Positions 7,876 to 15,467 of a DNA stretch of 30,788 nt are shown here, piece after piece. Under the pieces are notes generated by a model that saw only the letters and a list, made by a program, of their open reading frames with translations, did not search any database and was not told the DNA's origin. Where the stretch lies: positions 1 through 30,788 of the forward strand of contig CAYVKE010000025.1 in assembly GCA_964451935.1 (NCBI GenBank), read 5' to 3'. Source of the stretch: CALFXN01 sp964451935. Its GTDB lineage: Bacteria; Synergistota; Synergistia; Synergistales; Aminobacteriaceae. The position numbers and the translations under genes were made by a program. How positions within the stretch are numbered: the first letter of the stretch is position 1; every line of letters begins with the position of its first letter.

Positions 7876-7896
7876 ATTATAGCGCACATGTTGCGC
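7876..7896 (-). promoter_or_regulatory. Promoter -10 and operator-like palindrome of the toxin-antitoxin pair
   Basis: On the minus strand a perfect TATAAT lies at 7881-7876, 28 nt before the antitoxin ATG. Immediately upstream, GCGCACATGTTGCGC (7882-7896) has perfect 5-bp arms, GCGCA and TGCGC. It would sit between the -10 and -35 regions, the usual place for antitoxin autorepression. No consensus -35 is visible. Confidence 0.6.
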
Positions 7897-7912
7897 CATA
7901 TCCCGGGTCCCC

Positions 7913-9262
7913 TCACCCCCCGTATCGCGACCAGAAGCTCGTCTTTCTGTAGTGGAACCGGCGAAGCTCGGCCACGTAGGTCGCGTGGTCGCAGAAGCCG
8001 TTCCAATCGGAAATCGAGTTTGCCAGTTCGTCCATCTTCCGGAGGTGGCGGGCTCCGCTCGGATACGCCGTGGTTCTGGCGTTCTGCAGGATGGAGTTCA
8101 GCAGCGCCCGGTAGATCATGCTTGCCGCAAGGGGGCGTCCGGCCGTTTCCATCTCTTTCGCCAGGGGGAGGAGGCTTTCGTACATGTTCCCGTTCAGCGC
8201 GTCCGCCCGCCTGAGAAGATATGTTTCCGCCTCGTCGATGCGGCCGAGTTCCATGAGGAATTGGACGTCCGTCACGGAGATGTGCGGTTCCGACAGGATC
8301 GACGTGATTTCCCGCAACAGGATCTCGTCGCGCCGCTCTTCGCCGATCAGGGAGAGCAGCTTTTCGAGCGTCTTCGCGCAGCGGTGCTGCCTGAAGAGCC
8401 GCCACGCGACTTCGGTCTGCTTCGCCGTATCGCCGAGGCCTTCGTAGATGTTGAGCAACAGCCGGTTCCGGCTGGACTCGAGGTACGAATGCTCCGGCGG
8501 GGTTTTTTCGATCCACGCGAGGGCGGTCTGCGCGTCCCCGCTTGCCAGGTGCACCGAAGCGATATCCAGAAGGACGGACTCGTCGGGGGGCGATTCCGAG
8601 TCGTCGAGCGCCGTCTTTTCGTAGAGCTTCGCGTCTCCGGCCTGTTGCGCGAGCGATTCCAGCAGGAGGAGCCGGCGGCAGCGTTCCGATTCGTCGCTCG
8701 CGTCGTCGACCGCCGCCTGAAGCCTGTCGGTCATGGCCCGGAGGTCGGGCTTCGGCAGGTATTCCGCGGCTGCATGGATCAGCGAATCCCGCACCCCGTA
8801 GTCATCGACTTGGTTCAGTTCGAACGCCAGTTCCGCCGGCCACGTCGGGTCCGGGTGACGTTTCGCGTATTCGACGAAGAGGTCCCTCGCGGTGATGCGG
8901 TACACGTCGCCGATGTCTCCGTCGGAGTCGTCGCTGTTTCCGAGCGCCCCCTCGTCGGCGTCGTAGAACGCCGCGACGAGTCGGAGGCCGGTTTCGGGTT
9001 CGGTCACGCTCGCCCGGATATCCTCAAGCAGGGTTTCGAGCTTTTGGGCGAGTGCGACCGACTCCCGCCGGGTCACGAACCGCCGCGAGCGTTTGACGGC
9101 GGCGATTCTCGCCTTGATCCGGCGGATGTTTTCCTTCGGCGAGGCGAGCATCCGAACGATTATCGCCTCCGCCCTGTCGTTCTGTTTCGCCAGCTCAAGA
9201 AGAGCGTCCGCGAGCGCCTCCGCCCCGAGATTCACCAGTTTTTTCCTTCTGTCGTCGTCCAT
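7913..9262 (-). CDS. DUF6880 family protein
   Basis: This gene encodes 449 residues. The start MDDDRRKKLVNLGAEALADALLELA is supported by AAGGAG upstream; the frame continues to 9334 but without a ribosome site. The C-terminal part, with YRALLNSIL, YPSGARHLRKMDELANSI, and HATYVAELRRFHYRKTSFW, is what I recognise as DUF6880. The rest is predicted almost wholly helical with TPR-like pairs (for example VLLDIASVHLASGDAQTALAWIEK), so it is probably a helical-repeat scaffold. No enzymatic motif is seen. It is cytoplasmic by sequence and has its own promoter (9313-9341). The function is unknown. Confidence 0.8.
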   Translation of the reverse strand: MDDDRRKKLVNLGAEALADALLELAKQNDRAEAIIVRMLASPKENIRRIKARIAAVKRSRRFVTRRESVALAQKLETLLEDIRASVTEPETGLRLVAAFYDADEGALGNSDDSDGDIGDVYRITARDLFVEYAKRHPDPTWPAELAFELNQVDDYGVRDSLIHAAAEYLPKPDLRAMTDRLQAAVDDASDESERCRRLLLLESLAQQAGDAKLYEKTALDDSESPPDESVLLDIASVHLASGDAQTALAWIEKTPPEHSYLESSRNRLLLNIYEGLGDTAKQTEVAWRLFRQHRCAKTLEKLLSLIGEERRDEILLREITSILSEPHISVTDVQFLMELGRIDEAETYLLRRADALNGNMYESLLPLAKEMETAGRPLAASMIYRALLNSILQNARTTAYPSGARHLRKMDELANSISDWNGFCDHATYVAELRRFHYRKTSFWSRYGG

Positions 9263-9312
9263 GCGATCCGCTCCTTCGCCGTGAAACCATCGTCCCGACC
9301 ATGGTGTTTCGC

Positions 9313-9341
9313 ACGATAACACGAGCGATATCACCCGTCAA
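9313..9341 (-). promoter_or_regulatory. Sigma-70-type promoter of the DUF6880 gene
   Basis: On the minus strand, TTGACG (9341-9336) and TATCGT (9318-9313) are separated by exactly 17 nt. The expected start point is about 45 nt before the ATG at 9262. The same -10 hexamer, TATCGT, is used at the trp promoter. It sits just downstream of the trpA stop, so the DUF6880 gene need not depend on trp readthrough. Confidence 0.7.
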
Positions 9342-9353
9342 CGCAGGGCGTCT

Positions 9354-10151
9354 TCAGTCCGCACAGACGCCGTCGACGGCCTCGCGGAGCGAGCGGACGA
9401 AGCCGGACGCCGCCGCTTCGAGCCGCGCCCTGTCCGCGCCGCAGGGGTGGAGGAGGGAGATGAGCGCGCTGCCGACGACGACGCCGTCCGCGACGCGCGC
9501 GGCGAGGCGCGCCTTTTCCGGTCCGTTCACGCCGAATCCCAGGGCCAGGGGCAGGGACGTGTGCGATCGTACGCGGCCGATGTAGTCTTTCAGGGGCGCT
9601 TCGCCCGTTCGGGCGTCCCCCGTGACGCCGAGCCGGGAGACGCAGTAGAGGAAGCCCGACGCGCGCGCCGCGATGTCCCCGAGCCGCTCGGACGTCGTGT
9701 TCGGGGTGACCATGAGGATGAGGTCGATCCCCTTTTTCCGGAGCAGCGAGGCGAGCGGCTCGCTCTGGTGGAAGGGGAGGTCGGGGACGATGACCCCGGC
9801 CGCGCCCGCGTCTGCCGCGTCGGCGGCGAATTGTTCGAGGCCGTAGGCGATGATCGGGTTCATGTACCCCATCAGTGCGATGGGGGCGGAGATTGCGCCC
9901 CTGAGGCCGGCGAGCATGCCGAGGATCTTCTTCAGCGTCGCGCCGCCCGCGAGGGCCCGCTGTCCGGCCTGCTGGATGACGGGGCCGTCGGCGAGCGGGT
10001 CGGAGAACGGGATTCCCACTTCGAGGATGTCGACCCCCTCCCGGTCCAGCAGGCGCAGCAGATATCCGGTGGTTTCCATGTCGGGGTCGCCCGCCGTGAT
10101 GTAGGTGATGAGCGCTTTTTTGCCGTCGAAAGCCGCCTTGAGCGTTGTCAT
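9354..10151 (-). CDS. trpA: Tryptophan synthase alpha chain
   Basis: This gene encodes 265 residues, the normal length. It cleaves indole-3-glycerol phosphate to indole and glyceraldehyde 3-phosphate and passes indole to TrpB. ILEVGIPFSDPLADGPVIQ carries the catalytic Glu44 and Asp55. LGFGVNGPE and DGVVVGSALI form the phosphate-binding end of the TIM barrel. AAAGGAG lies 8 nt before the ATG. The gene is last in trpC-trpB-trpA, 18 nt after trpB, as expected for stoichiometric expression of the alpha2-beta2 complex. Confidence 0.97.
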   Translation of the reverse strand: MTTLKAAFDGKKALITYITAGDPDMETTGYLLRLLDREGVDILEVGIPFSDPLADGPVIQQAGQRALAGGATLKKILGMLAGLRGAISAPIALMGYMNPIIAYGLEQFAADAADAGAAGVIVPDLPFHQSEPLASLLRKKGIDLILMVTPNTTSERLGDIAARASGFLYCVSRLGVTGDARTGEAPLKDYIGRVRSHTSLPLALGFGVNGPEKARLAARVADGVVVGSALISLLHPCGADRARLEAAASGFVRSLREAVDGVCAD

Positions 10152-10169
10152 TGTCGGATCTCCTTTCGT

Positions 10170-11336
<1,167 letters not shown>

Positions 11337-11440
11337 ACGTTTCATTCTCCTTTCGGATATATCGGATCGTCTGTTTGCCTGCGGGCGCGAGGGGCGTTAG
11401 CGCGCGCCGTTTCACCCGGGAGCGAAGCGCCGTATCGAAA

Positions 11441-12178
11441 TCATGCCGCGCGGACGCCCCCCTTCTTTCGGAACGACCGGATCATGGCCGCCGGATCGGG
11501 AGCCCGCATGAGCGCCTCCCCGACGAGGATGGCGTCGACGCCCGCGTCGGCGAGACGCGCCGCGTCGGCTTCGTCCGTCACGCCGCTTTCGGCGACGACG
11601 ATGCGCGCTCCCCGCGGCTCGCGGCGGACGAGGGCGCTCTTGAGGCGCTCCGTGGTTNNNNNNNNNNNNNNNNNNNNNNNNNNNNNNNNNNNNNNNNNNN
11701 NNNNNNNNNNNNNNNNNNNNNNNNNNNNNNNNNNGACGATGGCCGCCATCCCGAGCGAGCGCGTCAGGGCCAGAAGCCCGGCCAGGCGCTCCGGCTCCAG
11801 CGCGGCGGCGATCAGCAGCAGCGCGTCCGCGCCGAGGAAGAGGCTTTCGTACACCTGGACCTCCGAGACGATGAAGTCCTTCCGGAGAAGCGGAAGCTCC
11901 GTCCGGGGCCGGAGCGCGCGGAAGTCGTCGGCGCTTCCGCCGAAGAAGGACGCGTCCGTGAGGATCGAGACGGCGTCCGCGCCGCCCTCCTCGTAGCGCC
12001 GGAGCTGCTCGCCCGGGTCCACCGTCCCGTTGATGACGCCCCTGCTCGGGGACGCGCGCTTGATCTCGCCGATGACGGAGAGCCCCTCCCGTCGCAGCGC
12101 GGCGGACATCCGCCTCCGGGGCGCCAGAAGTTCCGCGGTTTCTTCGGCCTTTCGCTTCAGGATGCGGTCGAGAATCAT
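11441..12178 (-). CDS. trpC: Indole-3-glycerol phosphate synthase, interrupted by scaffold gap
   Basis: This enzyme converts carboxyphenylamino-deoxyribulose phosphate to indole-3-glycerol phosphate, the TrpA substrate. VIGEIKRASPSRG (with Glu38 and Lys40), LLRKDFIV and the phosphate-binding DAILVGEALMR are present. The start MILDRILKRKAEET has GGGAGGAG upstream. The 77-N gap falls inside the barrel and should hide the NNRDL motif. By comparison with E. coli TrpC about 34 residues are missing, whereas 77 N allow only 26, so the gap is probably about 24 nt too short though in frame. It is the first structural gene after the attenuator. Confidence 0.93.
   Translation of the reverse strand: MILDRILKRKAEETAELLAPRRRMSAALRREGLSVIGEIKRASPSRGVINGTVDPGEQLRRYEEGGADAVSILTDASFFGGSADDFRALRPRTELPLLRKDFIVSEVQVYESLFLGADALLLIAAALEPERLAGLLALTRSLGMAAIVXXXXXXXXXXXXXXXXXXXXXXXXXXTTERLKSALVRREPRGARIVVAESGVTDEADAARLADAGVDAILVGEALMRAPDPAAMIRSFRKKGGVRAA
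11658..11734. other. Scaffold gap (77 N) in trpC
   Basis: A run of 77 N interrupts trpC. The reading frame resumes correctly on both sides, but the family alignment suggests about 101 bases are really missing. Confidence 0.95.
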
Positions 12179-12205
12179 GACGATCTCCTCCCTCTTTGTG
12201 GATAC

Positions 12206-12250
12206 AAAAAGCGGGGGGAGAAAAACCTTTCCGGCTTTTCTCCCCCCGCT
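12206..12250 (-). terminator. Second strong intrinsic terminator between attenuator and trpC
   Basis: On the minus strand AGCGGGGGGAGAAAA (12250-12236) pairs perfectly with TTTTCTCCCCCCGCT (12224-12210), with an 11-nt loop, followed by T4. This is a 15-bp stem plus U-tract, 28 nt before the trpC ATG. It is separate from the attenuator hairpin at 12260-12308. A short CCCC just upstream (minus strand, 12256-12253) could compete for its G-run, but only weakly. Confidence 0.85.
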
Positions 12251-12259
12251 TCGGGGTGC

Positions 12260-12308
12260 AAAAAGGCCGTGAAAGAAGATCCCTCTTGAGGGACCTGCCT
12301 CCACGGCC
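12260..12308 (-). terminator. trp attenuator terminator (3:4 hairpin)
   Basis: On the minus strand GGCCGTG (12308-12302) pairs with CACGGCC (12271-12265), enclosing an inner TCCCTC-AA-GAGGGA hairpin and followed by T5 (12264-12260). Its 5' arm region contains GGCAGG (12299-12294), which can instead pair with CCTGCC in the segment just after the leader peptide stop. That makes this the terminator of a classical trp attenuator. Confidence 0.83.
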
Positions 12309-12351
12309 GTAAAGTGCGCGCTTTTATCGGTTCGCGAGCTTTAGGGTCACC

Positions 12352-12377
12352 GGCGGCAGGCTATTTGGCCCGCCACC
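12352..12377 (-). promoter_or_regulatory. trp attenuator 1:2 pause hairpin overlapping the Trp codons
   Basis: On the minus strand GGTGGCGGGC (12377-12368), which includes Trp codons of the leader, can pair with GCCTGCCGCC (12361-12352) over 10 positions, two of them G-U. Segment 2 can otherwise pair with segment 3 (CCTGCC with GGCAGG at 12299-12294, plus flanking CC/GG across one mismatch). A ribosome stalled at the Trp codons would free segment 2 for the antiterminator. Confidence 0.8.
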
Positions 12378-12408
12378 ACCAGTTCTGGTTTATGAGATTC
12401 CGGATCAT
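12361..12408 (-). CDS. trpL: trp leader peptide, MIRNLINQNWWWRAK
   Basis: This is a 15-residue open frame from ATG at 12408 to TAG at 12361, with three consecutive Trp codons (TGG TGG TGG) and a good GGGAGG ribosome site about 8 nt upstream. It lies 31 nt downstream of the trp promoter -10 and overlaps segment 1 of the attenuator. Its role is to sense charged tRNA-Trp: ribosome stalling at the Trp codons favours the antiterminator and lets transcription continue toward trpCBA. The arrangement is the enterobacterial trpL type, not a TRAP site or T-box. Confidence 0.92.
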   Translation of the reverse strand: MIRNLINQNWWWRAK

Positions 12409-12438
12409 GAATACTGCCTCCCGATTTGGATTGCGGAG

Positions 12439-12468
12439 ACGATACCACGCGGTTATGGGATGTGTCAA
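12439..12468 (-). promoter_or_regulatory. trp operon promoter
   Basis: On the minus strand a perfect -35 TTGACA (12468-12463) and -10 TATCGT (12444-12439) are separated by 18 nt. Transcription would start about 20 nt before the leader peptide ATG. No TrpR-type CTAG-centred operator is seen. Confidence 0.83.
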
Positions 12469-12562
12469 CAGGAAGCGCCTCTTTCCGGAGACGCCCGGTT
12501 TGCCGTACAATCGCGGGGCCGCGTCAACGGACGCGCATCACGACCACGGAGGACACGACGCT

Positions 12563-13297
12563 GTGAACCAACGCAAAGAAGAGATGGACCGGATACGCGA
12601 ATCCGTCGCGGGCTGCGCCGCGTGCGCGCTTGCCCAGTCGCGGACGTTCGCGGTTCCGGGGGAGGGGAGTCTTTCGCCGACGTTCGTTCTCGTCGGCGAG
12701 GCTCCGGGAAAGGACGAGGACGCGTGCGGCCGTCCGTTCGTCGGGAGATGCGGCAAGGTCTTGCGAACCGCGCTCGAGGCCTGTTCGGTCGATCCCGGCG
12801 ACGTCTTCATCTGCAACGCGGTCAAGTGCCGCCCGTCGAGACCGGACAACCCCATGAAGGACCGTCCGCCCGAGATCGACGAGATGCGCCCGTGCTCGGG
12901 GTTTCTGAAGCGGCAGCTTCTCTGCCTCGCCGGGGACGGAAGCGGATGGGCGCGCCGGACCGTCCCGGTGCTCGCGGTCGGACGGACGGCGCTCCGGTGG
13001 TTCGTCGAGTTCGCCGCGCCGGAAGACGACGAGAGGGCGCGCTTTCCGCGGACAGAGTCGGGGTGGAAGCTGCTGTCGGTGACGTCGCTCGTCGAGGCGT
13101 CCGCCGGGGGCGCCCCGAACGTCTTCCGGATGGAGGGAGACGACGGGACGCCCGTCCGGTTCGAGGTGTACCCGATCTGGCATCCCGGGTACGTCCTGAA
13201 CGGCGGCGGCGGCCGCGTCACGCGCGAGGTGTTCGCCGGGACGATGCGGACGATCGTCGGGAGGATGCTCGCCGAGAGGCCGCTCGCCGGAGCGTAG
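12563..13297 (+). CDS. Uracil-DNA glycosylase, family 4/5-like
   Basis: This gene encodes 244 residues. The GTG at 12563 is chosen because GGAGG lies at 12548-12552; the frame runs further up but through the trp leader region. Motif 1, GEAPGKDEDACGRPFVG (about residues 45-61), and the C-terminal HPGY (207-210) are typical. Cys18 and Cys21 (CAAC), with later Cys at about 111 and 121, are candidates for the 4Fe-4S ligands of this family. VKCRPSRPDNP is also a family signature. The enzyme removes uracil from DNA to start base excision repair. About 40 residues between 145 and 200 look like an insertion relative to the compact family. It converges with the acetamidase gene, 8 nt apart. Confidence 0.88.
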   Translation: MNQRKEEMDRIRESVAGCAACALAQSRTFAVPGEGSLSPTFVLVGEAPGKDEDACGRPFVGRCGKVLRTALEACSVDPGDVFICNAVKCRPSRPDNPMKDRPPEIDEMRPCSGFLKRQLLCLAGDGSGWARRTVPVLAVGRTALRWFVEFAAPEDDERARFPRTESGWKLLSVTSLVEASAGGAPNVFRMEGDDGTPVRFEVYPIWHPGYVLNGGGGRVTREVFAGTMRTIVGRMLAERPLAGA

Positions 13298-13305
13298 TCC
13301 CGCGC

Positions 13306-14250
13306 TTACGTCCGCCGGAAGATTGCCTTGGGGATCATCCCGTGGATGCCCTTGTTTCCGTCGACGACCTGCGTGACGCGGAAGTCGACCGCGAGGCTGC
13401 ACAGCGCGTAGGCTTCCGTTCGCGTCAGCCCCTTCGTCGCCATGAGGAAGGCGATCGCGTCGCCAATGGCGATCTTCATGGCCTCGTCGAGGTCGGCGTG
13501 GAAGCCCATCACGATCCAGTGCGTCGGCGTCTCGGCCATCGGGCGCTCGAGCGTCATGTCCCTCCGGACGACGAATTCGAGTTCGACCTCCTCGAAGTAC
13601 GTCTCGCACGCGAGGCAGGAGACCTCGCCGTCGCCCTGGAGTCCGTGCGCGTCGGCGGCCATGAAGAGCGCGCCCTCGACGTTCACGGGGACGAACAGCG
13701 AGCTTCCCTCGACGAGTTCCCTGTTGTCCATGTTCCCGGCGAAGTAGTCGGGGATCGCGGGCTGACGGACTTCGCCCGGCTTCGGGGCGACCGCCATCGC
13801 GCCGAGGAAGGGGCGGAGCGTCAGCGTGATTCCGGGCGCGAAGTCGACGGTCTTCCTGTCCGGCGAATATCGAAGTGTCCGGAAAAAGCCCGCTCCCATC
13901 CCCTCGGGAAGCCCGCCGAGGCCGATGGCGTCCGGATAGACGTAGGTGACGCCGAAGGCCCCCGGGACGATCCGTTTGATCCGGACTTCGAGGACGTCGC
14001 CGGGGCGCGCCCCCCGGACGAAGAACGGCCCCGTGAAGGCGTAGGTTCCGCCTCCCTTCGACTTGATCGCGCCGCGGATCGCGAGGACGTCGTCGATCGT
14101 CATGTCCGCGTCGAGCCTGCCCTCGAAGAGCATCTCCGTGTTGCAAACGACGGTGTCGCCGTCGTCGATTTCGAGCGCCGGCGGGATGTCGCTCCGGAGC
14201 ATGCCGTTGTAGGACTGTTCCCTGCCGATCCGGAAGACGTGCGTCCGCAC
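13306..14250 (-). CDS. Acetamidase/formamidase family protein
   Basis: This gene encodes 314 residues, matching the short bacterial FmdA/AmdA family. GRLDADMTIDDVLAIRGAIKSKGGGTYAFTGPFFVRGARPGDVLEVRI, cut by segments here for recognition, and DAHGLQGDGEVSCLACET are the characteristic parts; the latter carries Asp, His, Glu and Cys residues likely in or near the active site. Members release ammonia from formamide, acetamide or related small amides; the true substrate here is unknown. It is cytoplasmic and begins 6 nt after the D-cysteine desulfhydrase gene, so both share one transcript. Together they suggest scavenging of ammonia from small nitrogen compounds. Confidence 0.9.
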   Translation of the reverse strand: MRTHVFRIGREQSYNGMLRSDIPPALEIDDGDTVVCNTEMLFEGRLDADMTIDDVLAIRGAIKSKGGGTYAFTGPFFVRGARPGDVLEVRIKRIVPGAFGVTYVYPDAIGLGGLPEGMGAGFFRTLRYSPDRKTVDFAPGITLTLRPFLGAMAVAPKPGEVRQPAIPDYFAGNMDNRELVEGSSLFVPVNVEGALFMAADAHGLQGDGEVSCLACETYFEEVELEFVVRRDMTLERPMAETPTHWIVMGFHADLDEAMKIAIGDAIAFLMATKGLTRTEAYALCSLAVDFRVTQVVDGNKGIHGMIPKAIFRRT

Positions 14251-14256
14251 GGCGCT

Positions 14257-15282
14257 TTACCGCGCTTCCCCGTCCCGGAAGAGTTCCGGGTCGAAGTATT
14301 TCTGGTAGTGGAACAGCGCGGGGATGCCGCCCGTGTGGACGAAGAGGACGCGCTGCCCCTTGCCGCAAAGGCCCTTCGCGATCAGGTCGAGCATTCCGGC
14401 GAAAGCCTTTCCGGTGTAGACGGGGTCGAGAAGGACGGACTCCGTCCGCGCGAGAAGGACGACGGCCTTCAGCATGGCCTCCGACGGCAGCGAGTAGCCT
14501 TCGCCGATGTACCTGTCGCGGCAGTCGATGGATTCGGCCGGGAAGGGTTCGCCGATCCCGAGGAGGCGGGCCGTGTCGGCCGCGAGCTTCTGCACCGCCG
14601 GGACCTGGACGGCGTTCGGCGCGCCGATGTTGATCCCCGTGAGCGGGATGTCCGCCCTGTTCGCCCACAGGCCGACCGCGAGGCCCGCGTGCGTTCCCGC
14701 GCTGCCGCTCGTCGTGAAGATCCGGTCGAAGGCGAGCCCCTTGTCGAACGCCTGCGACAGGATCTCCTCCGCGCAGGCGACGTACCCGAGCGACCCGACG
14801 GGGGTCGATCCGCCGACGGGGATGACGTAGGGGGTTTTTCCCGCGGCGCGCAGCCGGTCTGCGACCTTCGAGGTCTCGGCGGACGGGTCGGACGTTCCGG
14901 GGACGACGGTGACGGAGTCGACCCCCATGAGCTGAAACAGGAAGTTGTTGCCCGACGCGTGCGGGGAGTAGCTCCCTAGAACCTGTTCCGTGATGACGAG
15001 GTGGCACTCGAGGCCTTCCTTCCTCGCGGCCGCGAGGGTCAGGCGGCAGTGGTTCGACTGCACCGCGCCGCACGTGACGACCGCGTCCGCGCCCTTCGAG
15101 AGCGCGTCGGCCATGAGGAATTCGAGCTTCCGCGTCTTGTTGCCCCCGGGGAAGAATCCGAGGAGGTCGTCCCGCTTGATCCAGATCTCCGGCCCTCCGA
15201 CCAGCCCGGAAAGCCTCGAAAGACGCTCCATCGGCGTCGCGCCTTCGGTGTACCGGCGGCGCGGAAAACGTGCGAGGTTCAT
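14257..15282 (-). CDS. D-cysteine desulfhydrase / ACC deaminase family PLP enzyme
   Basis: This gene encodes 341 residues. The opening LARFPRRRYTEGATPMERL is typical of D-cysteine desulfhydrase. The PLP lysine is Lys49 in GGNKTRKLEFL, and the catalytic Ser and neighbours are in VQSNHCRL (Ser76). TTSGSAGTHAGLAVGL is the phosphate-binding loop. D-cysteine desulfhydrases yield pyruvate, sulfide and ammonia; ACC deaminases share the fold, and the two cannot be fully separated by eye. AAAGGAG precedes the ATG. It is first in the unit with the acetamidase gene. A TAGAAT box lies about 60 nt upstream without a clear -35. Confidence 0.88.
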   Translation of the reverse strand: MNLARFPRRRYTEGATPMERLSRLSGLVGGPEIWIKRDDLLGFFPGGNKTRKLEFLMADALSKGADAVVTCGAVQSNHCRLTLAAARKEGLECHLVITEQVLGSYSPHASGNNFLFQLMGVDSVTVVPGTSDPSAETSKVADRLRAAGKTPYVIPVGGSTPVGSLGYVACAEEILSQAFDKGLAFDRIFTTSGSAGTHAGLAVGLWANRADIPLTGINIGAPNAVQVPAVQKLAADTARLLGIGEPFPAESIDCRDRYIGEGYSLPSEAMLKAVVLLARTESVLLDPVYTGKAFAGMLDLIAKGLCGKGQRVLFVHTGGIPALFHYQKYFDPELFRDGEAR

Positions 15283-15370
15283 GTCGTATCCGGCTCCTTT
15301 CGCGACGGCGCCCCGTCCGGGGTCGCCGCGTCTATTCTACAGTCGAAACGCGGTCGACGGCGCGTCGCTA

Positions 15371-15399
15371 TTGAGTCAGCGGTCTTCACCGGGTACAAT
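15371..15399 (+). promoter_or_regulatory. Promoter of the ABC transporter / STAS operon
   Basis: TTGAGT (15371-15376) and TACAAT (15394-15399) are separated by exactly 17 nt. The leader of about 60 nt contains a TTTCCCG/CGGGAAA hairpin (15422-15443) and the palindrome CCGTTTTAACGG (15446-15457), which overlaps the GGAGG ribosome site at 15456-15460. Confidence 0.72.
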
Positions 15400-15467
15400 C
15401 ACCCGGATGAAAAATGCGGATTTTCCCGACGGAAGCCGGGAAACGCCGTTTTAACGGAGGTATCGAA

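Noticed and set aside
7952..9319. A 455-codon frame opposite the DUF6880 gene
   Set aside because: The opposite strand has a promoter, ribosome site and recognisable family motifs.
12314..12562. Extended N-terminus for the uracil-DNA glycosylase
   Set aside because: It would run through the trp attenuator and promoter; GTG 12563 with GGAGG is better.
12179..12562. A TrpR operator, TRAP-binding repeats or a T-box upstream of trpC
   Set aside because: No CTAG-centred operator, no regularly spaced GAG/UAG repeats and no T-box consensus; the WWW leader explains the region.
12524..15073. An 849-codon minus-strand frame over the glycosylase, acetamidase and desulfhydrase genes
   Set aside because: It runs through three identified genes and has no family features.
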